A stretch of DNA of 64,000 nt from Laccaria trichodermophora (Eukaryota > Basidiomycota > Agaricomycetes > Agaricales > Hydnangiaceae). The DNA lies in the NCBI GenBank assembly GCA_018417955.1, contig JACTVC010000002.1:4588001-4652000 (forward strand). The letters are read 5' to 3'. The notes below the pieces were generated by a model. It had not been told where the DNA came from, did no database searches, and saw only the letters and a list, made by a program, of their open reading frames with translations. Positions 10,061 to 21,062 of this stretch are shown here, one piece after another (the stretch's first letter is position 1; each line of letters begins with the position of its first letter). A program made the translations under genes and the position numbers.

Positions 10061-11287
10061 TCACTCTCGGTAGACATCGTGGTCAGGACATTCTCTGGTC
10101 CAGTGATTTTCACTACCACATGCGTAGCAAGGGGATGGAGGCAGTTTCCCCATCTTAGTCGTAACATGGTCATTGCGGGAAAACATGTAGCCATTGGGTG
10201 GTGGAGCACGTGGACGATGCTGCATTACTTGGTATACTTCCTGCAACATATCATCATGGACTTCTGACGTTTGATGAGATTCCTGCATTGAAGGGTCATC
10301 TTGCATCGCCTTGTCTTCATTGCCTTCTGCTAGTGTTAACAAAACACGGCGATCCTGTGGTGGTCTATTATTATTTGGACGGAAGCTTTGTTGACCTGGT
10401 TGTTCCCATCTGAGCTTCTTCAACATCAGTATTAGGTTGTCCACTGTAATGCCTTCTGACGCTGTTGATTTTCTTCTCCATGCTTCCAGTAGCATGTCTT
10501 CATAATCGACCACTTTAGTGTATAAAGCTTTGGTCGATTTGATACTCGGCATAACCAGAATCATCTTCCAAGAAAGGGGAGCTCTTCTCATGATTAAATT
10601 GATTTCTAGAATGCTCCCGGGTTCTGCTGAGGTCAACATGCGTGTATACATTATGCACCGAATGATGAATGCTTTGGGTTGTTCCTTCTTGTGACCAAAT
10701 TGACAGAAGTACTGGGTTTCATACACTCTGTTGATCTTCGACTGCCATGCTTCCCCTAGATAACCATCTTTGATGCCTTGCAGGTAGTTAATGTAGTGTG
10801 CCCTCATATGAGCTTGCTCTTTGTAGGTAAGAGTAGCAAACCAATCCTTTATGTCAGAACTGTCTTCCAGATTCATCCACAGCCAATAGCCCAAGGCTTG
10901 TGGCAAATCCCCCTCCAATGCAGCTAATTGTTGAATCTTTAGGAAGTAATTTACTGCTGTATTTGGGTTTCCATCCCACCTTGGGAGTTGATCCTGTTTT
11001 AACTCCACTTTGATGGTGGGCTTAATGCTTCTGTATGGGATAGTTGCTTTTGACTCTTTCTTTTGTTTCTTACTTCGTCTGGGTGGACCATCTGAACTAG
11101 AGGTCGAGCCTTCGTCTTCCTCATCATTGTCACTTGGTTCACTCAGAGACCCTCCTCCTCCTTGTCGTGGACGACCATGCCTTGAAGAGTGGGTGGAAAC
11201 AGAGGACCCTCTATGAGAATCTGATGGGTTTCAACATCCACATCCACGATTCGGTGGTCCGTCATCATCACTTGTGTAAGAGGCCAT
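10061..11287 (-). pseudogene. Gypsy-1 Gag with zinc knuckle
   Basis: The likely start is the ATG at 11285-11287 (MASYTSDDD), in frame with the rest of the polyprotein. A TGA at 11231-11233 interrupts it after 18 codons. An acidic and Ser-rich leader is followed by the retrotransposon Gag domain (Trp-rich, around LPRWDGNPNTAVNYFLKI) and a CX2CX4HX4C zinc knuckle, CYACGSENHWTREC, near 10111-10070. Gag packages the element RNA in the cytoplasm. The segment ends at a TGA just after the knuckle. The homologous Gag of the intact element has the same knuckle spacing. Confidence 0.8.
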
Positions 11288-11620
11288 TGCAAGCATGGCA
11301 GGAATGAGTCCTATTTTGCAAGAGTGATAGTAACCCATTTCTGCTTTTTTTTTTTTGGTTTTTTTTCTCAATTTCTAGCTATATTTTTTGCAAACTAGTA
11401 TATCTTTCTATTTGAGTGCCACTCTGGGCTTCAAGCAGAGTACCTCAGTATCATCACCATCAATGAGCAATATTTCTTATTTGGAAGTCTATCTAAACTT
11501 GACATCATCACTATTAATCAGCACCATCCTCAATTTTCTCTGATTTCTCTGCCATGTTATGACTATTTTTATTAGCTTACCATATTTGGATATCTACTTT
11601 AAACCCTGAACACATTATCT
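11288..11620. other. No gene; poly-T stretch upstream of Gypsy-1 Gag
   Basis: AT-rich sequence with T-runs near 11346-11368. The stretch 11269-11325 around the Gag start is repeated at 17547-17600. No LTR end was recognised here. Confidence 0.4.
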
Positions 11621-13130
11621 AATGATGATCCTACAATTAAGGAGTGCATACTGCAAGAAGAACCATGTCATTTGGACCACAAGTGGCAGAGCTAGGTAGA
11701 GACTATTTATTTGCATTTACGTACATTTTTTTATCCTCATTTCAGAATGATCCTACAATTAAGGAGTGCATACTGCAAAAAAGACTATATCATTTGGGCT
11801 ACAAGTGGCAGAGCTAGGTAGAAATCTTCAAGATGGATTACTAATCATTCAACATGTGCAAGCAACTTTACCTCCTTGGTGGTAAAGTTGTTTGCATTTG
11901 TTTTTAACCATATGATATCATGTGGATTGAAGTTCAGTATACAGAAACCAACATTTCCTAAGAGTACATATGTCATTTTAGACTATTTATTTGTATTTAC
12001 CTACATTTAGCCTCATTTCAGAATAATCCTACAATCAAGGAGTGCATACTGCAAAAAAAAACACGTCATTTGAACCAGAAGTGGCAGAGATAGGTAGAAA
12101 TCTTCATTTCCACCAAGAATCATTCAACATATGCAAACAACCTTACCTCCTGTGTGGTAAAGTTATTTGCATTTGTTTTTCACCTTGTGATATCATGTGG
12201 ATTGAAGTTCTGTATACAGAAACTAACATTTCCTGAGGGTACATATGTCATTTTAAACTGTTTATTTGTATTTACCTACATTTATCCTCATTTCAGAATG
12301 ATCCTACCATTAAAGGGGTACATACTGCAAAAGAAACTATGTCATTTGGACCAGAAGTGGCAGAGCTACATATACATCTTTATTTTTGGTGGACCAAGAC
12401 TGATTACTAATCATTCAACATGTGCAAACAATTTTACCTCCTGTGTGGTAAAGTTGTTTTCATTTGTTTCTAACCATGTGATATCAGATGGATTCAGGTT
12501 CAGCATACAGAAACCAACATATCCTGAGAGTACATATGTCATTTCAGACTATTTATTTGTATTTACCTACATTTATCCTCATTTCAGAATGATCCTACAA
12601 TTAAGGAGTGCATACTGTGAAAAAAAACCATGTCATTTGGACCAGAAGTGGCAGAGCTAGGTAGAAATCCTTGTTTTCACCAGATTGGATTACCAAGCAT
12701 TCAACATGTGCAAACAATTCTACCGCACACACGGTAACTCAGTTGCATTTGTTTTTAACCATGTGATATCATGTGGATTCAAGTTCAGTATACAGAAACC
12801 AATGTTTTCTAAGAGTATACATGTCATTACATACTATTTATTTATATTTTCCTACATTTATCCTCATTTTAGAATGATCCTACAATTATGCAGTGCAGAC
12901 TGCAAAAAAAACCATGTCATTTGGACCAGAAGTGACAGAGCTACATAAAACCAACATTTTCTGAGAGTACACATGTCATTTCAGACTATTTATATGTATT
13001 TACCTACATTTAGCCTCATTTCAGAATGATCCTACAATTAAGGAGTGCATACTGCAAAAAAAAACCATGTCATTTGGACCAGATTTGGCAGAGCTACATA
13101 CAAATCTTCATTTTCACTAAAAATGATGAC
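11620..13130. repeat. Tandem ~280-bp repeats
   Basis: GATCCTACAATTAAGGAGTG-like starts occur near 11628, 11749, 12027, 12299, 12590, 12874 and 13028. The common spacing is 272-291 bp, with short units at the ends. Each unit includes CATTTGGACCAGAAGTGGCA and a stretch near GTGATATCATGTGGATT. The open frames at 12154-12660 and 12685-12948 are in-phase translations of the repeat and are probably not genes. Confidence 0.85.
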
Positions 13131-13189
13131 TAAGTGATGACATGCGCCAAAGATCATCTGAACCTGCGCTTTTTTCGATATATTACCAT

Positions 13190-13800
13190 ATTCAGAACTG
13201 GACCCTGACAACATTACCCAATGTTATCACTGCAATGGGCACCATCCCCCATTTTTTCTGATTTTCTAGCCATTTTCTGGCTATTTTTGGGTTTATTTTG
13301 CTCTATTTGGAACTAGACTCTGGACCCTGACAATCTTACCCAAGGTTATCACTGGCAATAAGCACCATCCCTCATTTCATGCTGATTTTCTGGCTATTTC
13401 TAGTTATATTACCATATTGAGACTAGCCTCTGAACCCTGACAACATTAGCCAAGGGTATCACCACTATCCTCCATTGTTTTCTGATTTTCTGGCTATTTT
13501 CTTGCTATTTCTGGCTATATTACCATATTTGGAAATGTGCCCTGGACCCTGAAAACAACCTCCAACATCATTACCAACAGTAAGCACCACCCCCCAATTT
13601 TTCCTCATTTTTCTGCTATTTTATAGCCATTTTACCTCTGAAATAGTGCACATTTCCTTATTTAGAAATGCACCCTGGACCCTCAAAATGACCTCCAACA
13701 TCATCACCAACAGTAAGCACCACCCCCAATTTTTTCTGATTTTTCTGCTATTTTATTGCTATTTTACATCTGAAAACGCGCACATTTCCTTATTTGGAAA
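13190..13800. repeat. Degenerate ~110-130-bp repeats
   Basis: Units start with ACCCTGACAACATTA-like sequence (about 13201, 13327, 13436, 13548, 13680) and contain TTTTCTGATTTTCTGGCTAT followed by a TTACCATATTTGGAA-like motif. This core resembles the ~105-bp monomer of the B elements. Confidence 0.75.
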
Positions 13801-14160
13801 TTCACCCCAGACCCTGAAAGCCACTGCAAAAAAAACTATGTCATTTGGATCTGAAGTGGCAGAGCTACATAGAAACCTTTGTTTTTGCCAAAAGAGATTA
13901 CTAAGCATTCAACATGTACAAACAGATCTACTGCGCATGTGGTAAATCTGTTTGTATATGTTTTAAACCATGTGGCACAACTCCAATACATACAAACCAA
14001 AGTTTACCAATAGACTACAAAATTTAGTTTCAGACTATTTATTTGTATTTACCTACATGTATCCTCATTTCAGAATAATCCCATAGACAAGGAGTGCATA
14101 CTGCAAAAAAAAAACCATGTCATTTGGCCCAGAATTGGCAGAGATACATACATATTCATT
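13800..14160. repeat. Outlying copies of the ~280-bp unit
   Basis: CATTTGGATCTGAAGTGGCA near 13845 and CATTTGGCCCAGAATTGGCA near 14120 are diverged copies of the unit that is tandem at 11620-13130. Confidence 0.65.
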
Positions 14161-14190
14161 TTCACAAAAATGATGAATAAGCAATGACGT

Positions 14191-14236
14191 GCATGTAAGC
14201 TTGTCTGAGCCCTAGCTGGGGTTCAGACAAGCTTAC
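14191..14236. repeat. Perfect 15-bp inverted repeat (hairpin)
   Basis: TGTAAGCTTGTCTGA and its exact reverse complement flank a ~14-nt GC-rich loop, and TGATG-like flanks weakly extend the symmetry. It could be a Helitron-type terminal hairpin, a small foldback or a transcript stem; the sequence does not decide. Confidence 0.7.
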
Positions 14237-14278
14237 ACGCACATCATTGCTTATGTCATTGCTGCAGGTCATATTCAC

Positions 14279-14475
14279 AATTCTGAAAGAAAATACTGTA
14301 ACTCTATCAGATTTACTCCAAATTACATAAAATAAAATGGAGAAAAAAGGTAAAATTCCCTGCAGTCTGATTACATAATTGGTGTCACATCACCCAGGTT
14401 CTACCAGTGATTCTGAAAGAAAATACTGCAACTCTGCTATATTTACTCCAAATTACATAAAATAAAATGCAAAAA
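14279..14475. repeat. Two direct repeats 132 bp apart
   Basis: TTCTGAAAGAAAATACTG followed by an AACTCTRYYAKATTTACTCC-like stretch occurs at about 14281 and 14413. The rest of 14476-14970 is AT-rich and has no gene; 14660-14750 has a short duplicated ACCCTGAACAT phrase. Confidence 0.6.
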
Positions 14476-14971
14476 TCTTTTAAATTTGCTTGCAATTTAA
14501 TTACATGCACTGTAGTACAATGTATTACATAATCAGTTCTCAAAACACTACCAATGTATTCACCATAAAAGCTGCAATTTACCAGATACCATCTCTACAA
14601 AACCACATTATTGAGTGAGAGTTCACACCACCAGATACTATCAACTACAAAAATGATGACAGAAGCCTATAAATAGCTACAGTGCCTGAAACCCTGAACA
14701 TAGAAGACTACAAATAGCTAGAGACCCTGGAACCCTGAACATGGGAAACCATCAATTTTCATGGGAGAAAGGCAAAGTTCAGCGTTAGAACACTGAAAAA
14801 TTCCTTGAGATCAAGGGTAATAAACGAGTCTCTTCATAAACTCAGACGACTCGTAATTGAACACGTACCTGTGGCATTGTCTTCTTCAAGCCACTTTCAC
14901 TGGCAAATGCCAAAAAAGTATAAATTGAAAGAAATACAAATGGAAAGTGATTTAGCAGTGTTCAAGATGGC

Positions 14972-17038
14972 CTAGGTAAGTTGATGGGGAACAATGGCTG
15001 CATGACCAAAATGATTGAAGAAAGACTGGGTATAGAAATGAGCCACTTGGCGCTCCAACTCCTCAACTTCGGCCACTAGAAAACAATCTCCGAATTCGTT
15101 TTGAGACTTGATGGCCTCCGGGATGGGGCCTGCCCATGTCGACATCAATCTCTTCATGGAAAGAAGGTATGGGAGACGGTCTTCCAACTTATCTGCAGCT
15201 AACCCTATGTTTCCGCAGGCTAGCTCCACTACCAACATCAACCGTTCTGGAAAACAAGCAACAATGGCCTCCTGCTCATCAGAGTCAACTGATTGGGCAC
15301 ATGAGTGCAACGCTAAGAGTTCGTATCGAAAGTTGAGGCTGAACAGTTCATAGAGAATCTCCTGGGCAATGTGGTGGTGAATCGGAACACCCAACACAAG
15401 TTCTGACTCTCTCCATGACGTTCGGGCATCTGTATCACTTAGGGTCAGCTCGACACCACTTTGATGCAAGCAATCACCAAGTAGGTCCTTCAGCGTTTCT
15501 GGACGCCGAGATGCCTTAGTGGACTTGGAGCCAGAGGGTTGCTTTGCGTCAGAGAAGTTGAGAAGGTCACACCACACTTGACTCCCCAGTGGCTGAGCGG
15601 AAGATGATGGTGTACTGAGGTGGTAGATGAATGCGGTTCTGAGGCGCAACCATTGATGAAGGTATTGAGTTGTTTTCTCTTCACTCGTGCAGCCAATGAA
15701 TAATCCTGGATCAGGAAATACATATCTGCGATCGGTTGGGCTGGATGCCTGATTAATGATGTTCTCTGGGTTTGTGTCAACGGCGGCAAGAGTGTCACTC
15801 CAAACCCCAATCGCAGGTGGAAGCAGTGGGCTGGACATCTCGAGAAATTTGTTACAACCCCCACCTTTTGCAGAGCGGTAGTCTGCAGAAGATATGTCAG
15901 TAGCATAGACATTGTTAAATGAAAAACTTACATGGTGCACCAGCTCTCGGTTTCCCGACATGACTTTCTTTGAAGCAGTTAGAGCTATTGCCCTGACGAC
16001 CTTCCATAGCATGATCATTCCCCTGGCGCCCTTCCATTGCGTTTGTAGGAAGTGCCACCTGGTGATTTCCCTGCATTTTCATTTGTACTCCAGGCCCACA
16101 TTCCCTCGGCATCACAACATATAGGGTGAAGGGGTTGTAATATGAAAAAAACTGGCATGAGTGAAGGGCTATTGCCCTGCGTTTTTTTGGATCATCTGCT
16201 GAACTGCAAAAAACAGTATCAAACTTTGTTTCGGCCTCATGAAGTTCGAGAAATTCATTTGGTTTCCATGTTTTGACGAGTGAATCAACACGAACACCAG
16301 GCAGAGTATGAGCAGGGTGCATGAACCAGACAGGGAGCCCAGCCCTTGTAAACTCTTGCACAATAGTCGAATCCATGGTGAATATACCAATCGTCTGTGC
16401 AGTTTCGGTGGTGGGTGGAAGAATCCCATCCATTCACAGTTTGTAGATATAGAGATAGTCTAGTCTGGCCATCAATTCTAAATACGCTCATTGGACTTCA
16501 GCAACACAGAATTTGAGTTGCGTAAAATCCATAGGTAGACGTTCGAGATGAGAAAGCCCCTGGCTTAACCAGTTCGAAAGTGTGATTATTTCCGAGTTCT
16601 TCATTGGATGAGATTTGTCCAATTTGTATTCTTGGACACAGTCATGAAGCTCCCCCACTAATTGTCGAAATTGAACCAGACGATCGTAAGGGATTTTTCC
16701 AAGGCCAAGCACCAGGTCCGAAGAATTGACCAAGAGGTCTCTTTGGTTGGGATTCCACCACAAGATATCCCTTCAGTCATCATGTTCTGGCTTGCGCAGG
16801 ATTGTGCCATGATGGCAGGTTGCACTCACATATGGCTGGGGCCAGAGAAGTGGGTCATCATCTGCATAATGGTAGTCACGTCGAAGAAACATTGCTCAAT
16901 TTTTTCCAAGGGGCAGTTCATATACCATGTCCATGTTTGGGCTGGTGATGAAGAAGTATCCGCCTAGAAGAACGGCTCCCACCCTTCCATCAGACCACTG
17001 TATGGCTGTGGCGCATTTAGTATAGTGCAACGGAAGGT
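14972..17038 (-). pseudogene. Pseudogene of an unknown multi-copy fungal protein family
   Basis: A reading frame runs from about 17038 (LPLHYTKCATAIQW) down to 14972, with a clear 49-nt intron at 15931-15883 (GTAAGT donor, CTGAC branch, CTGCAG acceptor) that restores the frame. Recognisable blocks are FLRRDYHYADDDPLLWP, LWWNPN, LGLGKIPYDRLVQFRQ, AYLELMARLDYLYIY and AGLPVWFMHP. From memory this is a family often seen in many copies in Agaricomycetes; its function is unknown. Four in-frame TGA stops (16896, 16773, 16488, 16434) break it, and a small frameshift near 17035 separates further upstream codons. There are no transposase or kinase motifs. Confidence 0.65.
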
Positions 17039-17399
17039 AAGATCAGATACGTACGTTCGTGTGGTTTTCCTTGATTACAAAGGAGAAGGCGTGGGTCCTT
17101 GTCCAGTATCTCAGGTGTGATGGGACAGTTTTGCATGCTTTCAACGAGTACTTAAATTCAACACACGAGAATCTAATTGTCTACATACAATGTATCCAGA
17201 GATTGCTACAGAATCTCATGGTCAGTTCAATGTTCTCGGTTGTTTCATATCTACGTACATAGTAAAACTCTCAATTTGTTGGGTTGAATGTTTTGAGTAT
17301 TCCGAAGTCAGGGCTCTGTTACATGATTATTCAGTTCAACACTCGCTCAGGCAGTATTCACATGAACGCACCCTAGGATGTGTCAAAAGTTGATGGTGC

Positions 17400-17535
17400 T
17401 GATATGACACAGACGACACAAAGTCAAGTCCAGTCATGAGCGACGCAAAGTCAATGTCATGCCCTAATGTGAAGAGAATGACTGACGCAAAGTCAAAGCC
17501 ATCAACTGAACAAAATGATGCAAAGTCAAACTTCA
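17400..17535. repeat. Spaced repeats of GACGCAAAGTCAA
   Basis: Four near-copies of GACGCAAAGTCAA (the first as GACACAAAGTCAA, the last as GATGCAAAGTCAA) are spaced about 30-45 bp apart, separated by unrelated sequence. The stretch 17040-17400 upstream holds no convincing gene. Confidence 0.6.
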
Positions 17536-17546
17536 TATAATTATGA

Positions 17547-17602
17547 TACTTGTGTAAGAGGCTGTTGCAAGCACGGCAGGTACGAGTCCTCTTTTTTTTT
17601 GC
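17547..17602 (-). repeat. Second copy of the Gypsy-1 Gag-start segment
   Basis: ACTTGTGTAAGAGGC, TTGCAAGCA and GAGTCCT occur in the same order here and at 11269-11325, where they cover the Gypsy-1 Gag start. It ends in a run of T. It may be a remnant of another copy of the same element. Confidence 0.5.
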
Positions 17603-17734
17603 AACAGGATGTATACATAACAATTTTAGAAAAGAATTTTAATTACCAATATTCTTTGCTCTAGCCATCCAATTCACCCACAATATTTATTAGAATTGAT
17701 TCTGTTCCTATCACCTGTTTCCATTATTCCAACA

Positions 17735-17945
17735 TCCTTATTGTCCTTATTGTTCCTATTGTCATCATCCTGCCCCTATCTTTTCTATTGTTCTTATTGT
17801 TCCTATTGTTCCTATTGTTCCTATTGTTCTTATTGTTCTTACTGTTCTTATTGTTCTTATTGTTCTTATTGTCCTTACTGTTCTTACTGTTCCTGTTGTT
17901 TTTGTTGTTCTTATTGTTCTTATTGTCTTCTTGTTGTTCTTTGCC
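17735..17945. repeat. Microsatellite (TTGTTCTTA/TTGTTCCTA)n
   Basis: About 20 imperfect 9-bp units of TTGTTCTTA type. They give long tyrosine-cysteine-serine or asparagine-lysine open frames that are translation artefacts. Confidence 0.9.
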
Positions 17946-17949
17946 CCTT

Positions 17950-18798
17950 GTTGTTTCCAACCTATATAAGTAGCCCAGCTGTACTCAATGAAGTCCCCAA
18001 TATTCAGGCTTCAGGTTAGTATTGTAGTCTCTGTTTAACATAACAGTATCTCACTTTGGTCTTCAGCTATTACCTGGCCACTTGCAACAATATTTTCTAA
18101 ACTGAATATTTGTACATCAAGTCACCATGGCTCAACAATGTATGTGATGCAACCGTTTTTGGTTTTGCTGCTGCTGATAATTGATAAAGCAGTTCAAACT
18201 AATTTCAAGGGCTTGCACCTGCATGGAGGTACTTCTCCACCTACCCATGGAGAAAGTAACAAAAATGGTGAAGCTGGCCCCAGTGAATATCGAGCTGTAA
18301 ACTTCTCATTCAGTAAGTTTTTATATTTTATTTATTTTATTATTTTATATTCATTTTTCATTGAAATAGATAGTTCAGCTGATGTTGGACCCTTCCAAGG
18401 TATATTGCTACTACTCTGCAATTACTATACCTATACTAACAATACTAACAGAAGACTTTCCACCCCCATTGATTGATCAAACCCAACAACAAGTGAAAAA
18501 GTAGTTTTGAATACAACTTTTCCACTATATATGTGTGCAATTGTAATCATAGATACAAAATTGTTGATGCTCAGAAGGGTGTATACTCATTTGAATACTA
18601 CTACTACATGTCATGGAAATACTCCAACAAACTGAGTACAAATTCAGCAATGAGGTTGTATGTTTTTATTTTGACATCTTTGCCTTTATGCTACTCTGTG
18701 CTTAGGACCTTTCTATGGCCCAATCTGCGCCAGTGTAGACAACACTACTATATGCTACTAAAATGCTCCAACAAACTAAATAAACACTTAAATATGGT
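17950..18798. other. No recognised gene
   Basis: AT-rich sequence with short frames only (for example 18138-18476, beginning MYVMQPFLVLLLLIID). Nothing recognisable was found. It lies downstream of the 3' end of Helitron A and could hold the Helitron terminus, but no CTRR end with hairpin was identified. Confidence 0.4.
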
Positions 18799-21062
18799 TC
18801 ACTTTTTAGAGTAAATTGCTACAACTGCTTGGCACTCAACCAACTCACCAGAAGAGTTTTTCTCTCTACAGATCTTCAAAGAATCTTCAGTAAAATCAGT
18901 TAGATGCCCTTTCTTTATACAATTTCTCTTAGTCACCATACCATCATGATACCACACTTCCTTTCCAGGGCTAATTATATGAGATGTGAAGTGAAATCCA
19001 CCAGAATAAATTATACCCCTCAGTGGGAGGACTATGAATTTACCATTGGAGCCTTTAATACGAATAGTTTTTCTAATCGAGACTCTACTTGTATTCAAAC
19101 TGAATACAAGAAGTGCAGGGGGTTGGTCATACATTCGGGAAGTTGCCATTAGAGCACCACAATCACATATGCTTGGTTCCCTCAGCCATTGTTGCAACCA
19201 TTCATTAATTGACTTGTAAGTTCCATCAAGTATTGACATCACTCTTTCAGGTGGATTATCCAAGTCTTGAAAAAAACCACATGTATCACATGATACTCTA
19301 CGGTAGCCCAAGCTAATATTGTGATGTGAAGTAAAAATATATGAGATTAAATCATGGATATCAGTCCCCATTTGTCCACTTGGAAATAAATCTGAATTTT
19401 CTTGTTTAAGTGATGCACGCACATCATTTCGAACATTTTCCAAAGTCTCCAGACCTCTGATAACTTTTTTGTATCCTTCTGATAATATTTTCCCTTGATT
19501 CCCAAATGAAAAAAATGTTTTTGTCCAGCTTTTTGGATTGTAAATCCAAATCTCACACAAAATTGTAAATAGAGAATCATATGAGCAACTGTAATTTACT
19601 AAATCCCAAAGAATCCCAACTGGAATGTCAGGTGTAGGTCCAAAGCTGGCTCTAATTTTCTTTGACTTTGGTTCATCAGTATTTAGATCCTCTTCTGCCT
19701 TTCTTTTGAGTGTAGATGCAATTGCCTTTGATCCCTGTGCAGGAACAAAATAACCTGAGACATTTTTACTTTTCTTTTGTGATTGGATCTCAACCTCCTC
19801 AGTTGCATTTTGAGTGGTTGATTTTGTGGTGAGTGTCCATGAACTATCAGTGATCACCTGAAAAGTTTGCATTGGATACATTTCACTCCATCTAATTGGC
19901 CCCATCACATTTTGTGGACAATATCCCTTCCCTTTGAGCTGTTGATACTGACGTAAAACAGAATTGCGCAGTTGCCCATTTATTGTTGCAGGTAATTGGC
20001 CATTGTATCTAAGGTTGGTAATGTCATCAAGAAGCTCAAGTTCTCTAAACTCTTGTCGAAGATAACCAGATGCACCACAGGTGATTTTTGATGGGTCAAA
20101 TCCTTGTACAATTACAGTTCCTTCACATTTTGCACTTCTAGAAAGAGCAGTATAGTAAGATAGGTTGTTATGACAGCTATTTAAATCCACCACATTGAAT
20201 GGACGAGTCTTTCCTTGTGATGCATAGTCTGTCATCGCAAAGTTAGGTAGCACAGACACCTGAGAACGGGATATAGCGAGAGTAACATCACTTGGACAGA
20301 TACATTCAATAGACCTGCTGTTCTTTACTAGTGGAACTACATTTTCAGGCAATCCCTCAATATTGATTGTCTTGGCAGGACGATCAAGCTTTACAAACAA
20401 AGTTTCAAGGATTCGTTGTCCACTTGGGCCCAACTTTGCATCCCATCCAACAACATGACCTTCTTGACCTTTTGTTATACATAATTCTGTTGCATCATTA
20501 TTCCGTATTATAACTGGCATACCAATACACAGTGAAAGTTTTCCAGGAACATGATCTGAGGCTGAATGGCACAAGTTCCAAAGTAAATTTTGAAGCTTTG
20601 GACTGATAGTTTTGTATGTAGCAGTTTTCTTAGGTCTTCCACGAGGCTTTTTACCAGTGACTGGATCACACTCAACCCCCAGTGTATCCACAGAGTAAAA
20701 GTCAGTAAGTGTTTGGCCAGTATCTGCAAAACGTGCAGAACCCAATTCATTAATTCGATCTTTCTGAGAGTTCAAAGCAGTAATGATAGAGACATTTCTG
20801 AAACGTTTGTCAGCCAACTTTGGCTGATCAGGCCGCCTTCCTGCAACACGGCTTCTTAAAAATTTAATGTCATCAGCAGTACATGCTGCATATCTCATAT
20901 TTTCTAGAGCTATCCTTAGCTTGGCATCTTCCACTGATTGTGTATTTTGTCTCATATTTTTTCGTAGAATTACAACTGTAGTAACTTGGTGCCAAAGTGC
21001 TTTACCTATAGCAGATTGCTGCCCACGTTCTGACATGGAGGCATCCACCGATGTGCCAACAT
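18799..21062 (-). pseudogene. Helitron A helicase C-terminal half and USP-like protease
   Basis: Counting from 21069, the helicase motif region YASQGKTRPFNVVDL and YTALSRS lies near residues 280-320. The last ~270 residues look like a ubiquitin-specific-protease-type fold: a Cys box, NYSCSYDSLFTIL, with Cys at about 495; a His box, GGFHFTSHI, with His at about 693; and WYHDG with Asp at about 709. A CDTC and CDCG pair in between could bind zinc. C-terminal peptidase domains are known in some Helitron lineages; assigning this one to the USP class is my inference. Confidence 0.75.

Larger units (their letters stand above)
5803..11287 (-). mobile_element. Decayed Ty3/Gypsy polyprotein (Gypsy-1)
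   Basis: Running from 11287 down to 5803, the minus strand encodes Gag, zinc knuckle, protease, reverse transcriptase, RNase H and integrase in Ty3 order, all in one reading frame. I count about eleven in-frame stops (eight TGA, two TAG, one TAA) and no frameshift. It is related to the intact element at 32787-44183. No LTRs could be recognised, and the 3' end, including any chromodomain, is cut off where A-small begins. The linker between RNase H and integrase is shortened and the integrase HHCC histidines are missing. Confidence 0.9.

Noticed and set aside
12154..12948. Two repeat-bearing frames with ~94-residue internal similarity
   Set aside because: The similarity is that of the underlying ~280-bp tandem DNA repeat; other units have stops, so coding is not supported.
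17547..17602. tRNA gene suggested by a B-box-like GGTACGAGTCC and a T-run
   Set aside because: No A box at the right distance and no cloverleaf could be drawn; noted only as a shared segment.
17696..18019. Tyr-Cys-Ser-rich 107-codon frame
   Set aside because: It is a translated 9-bp microsatellite, open on both strands.
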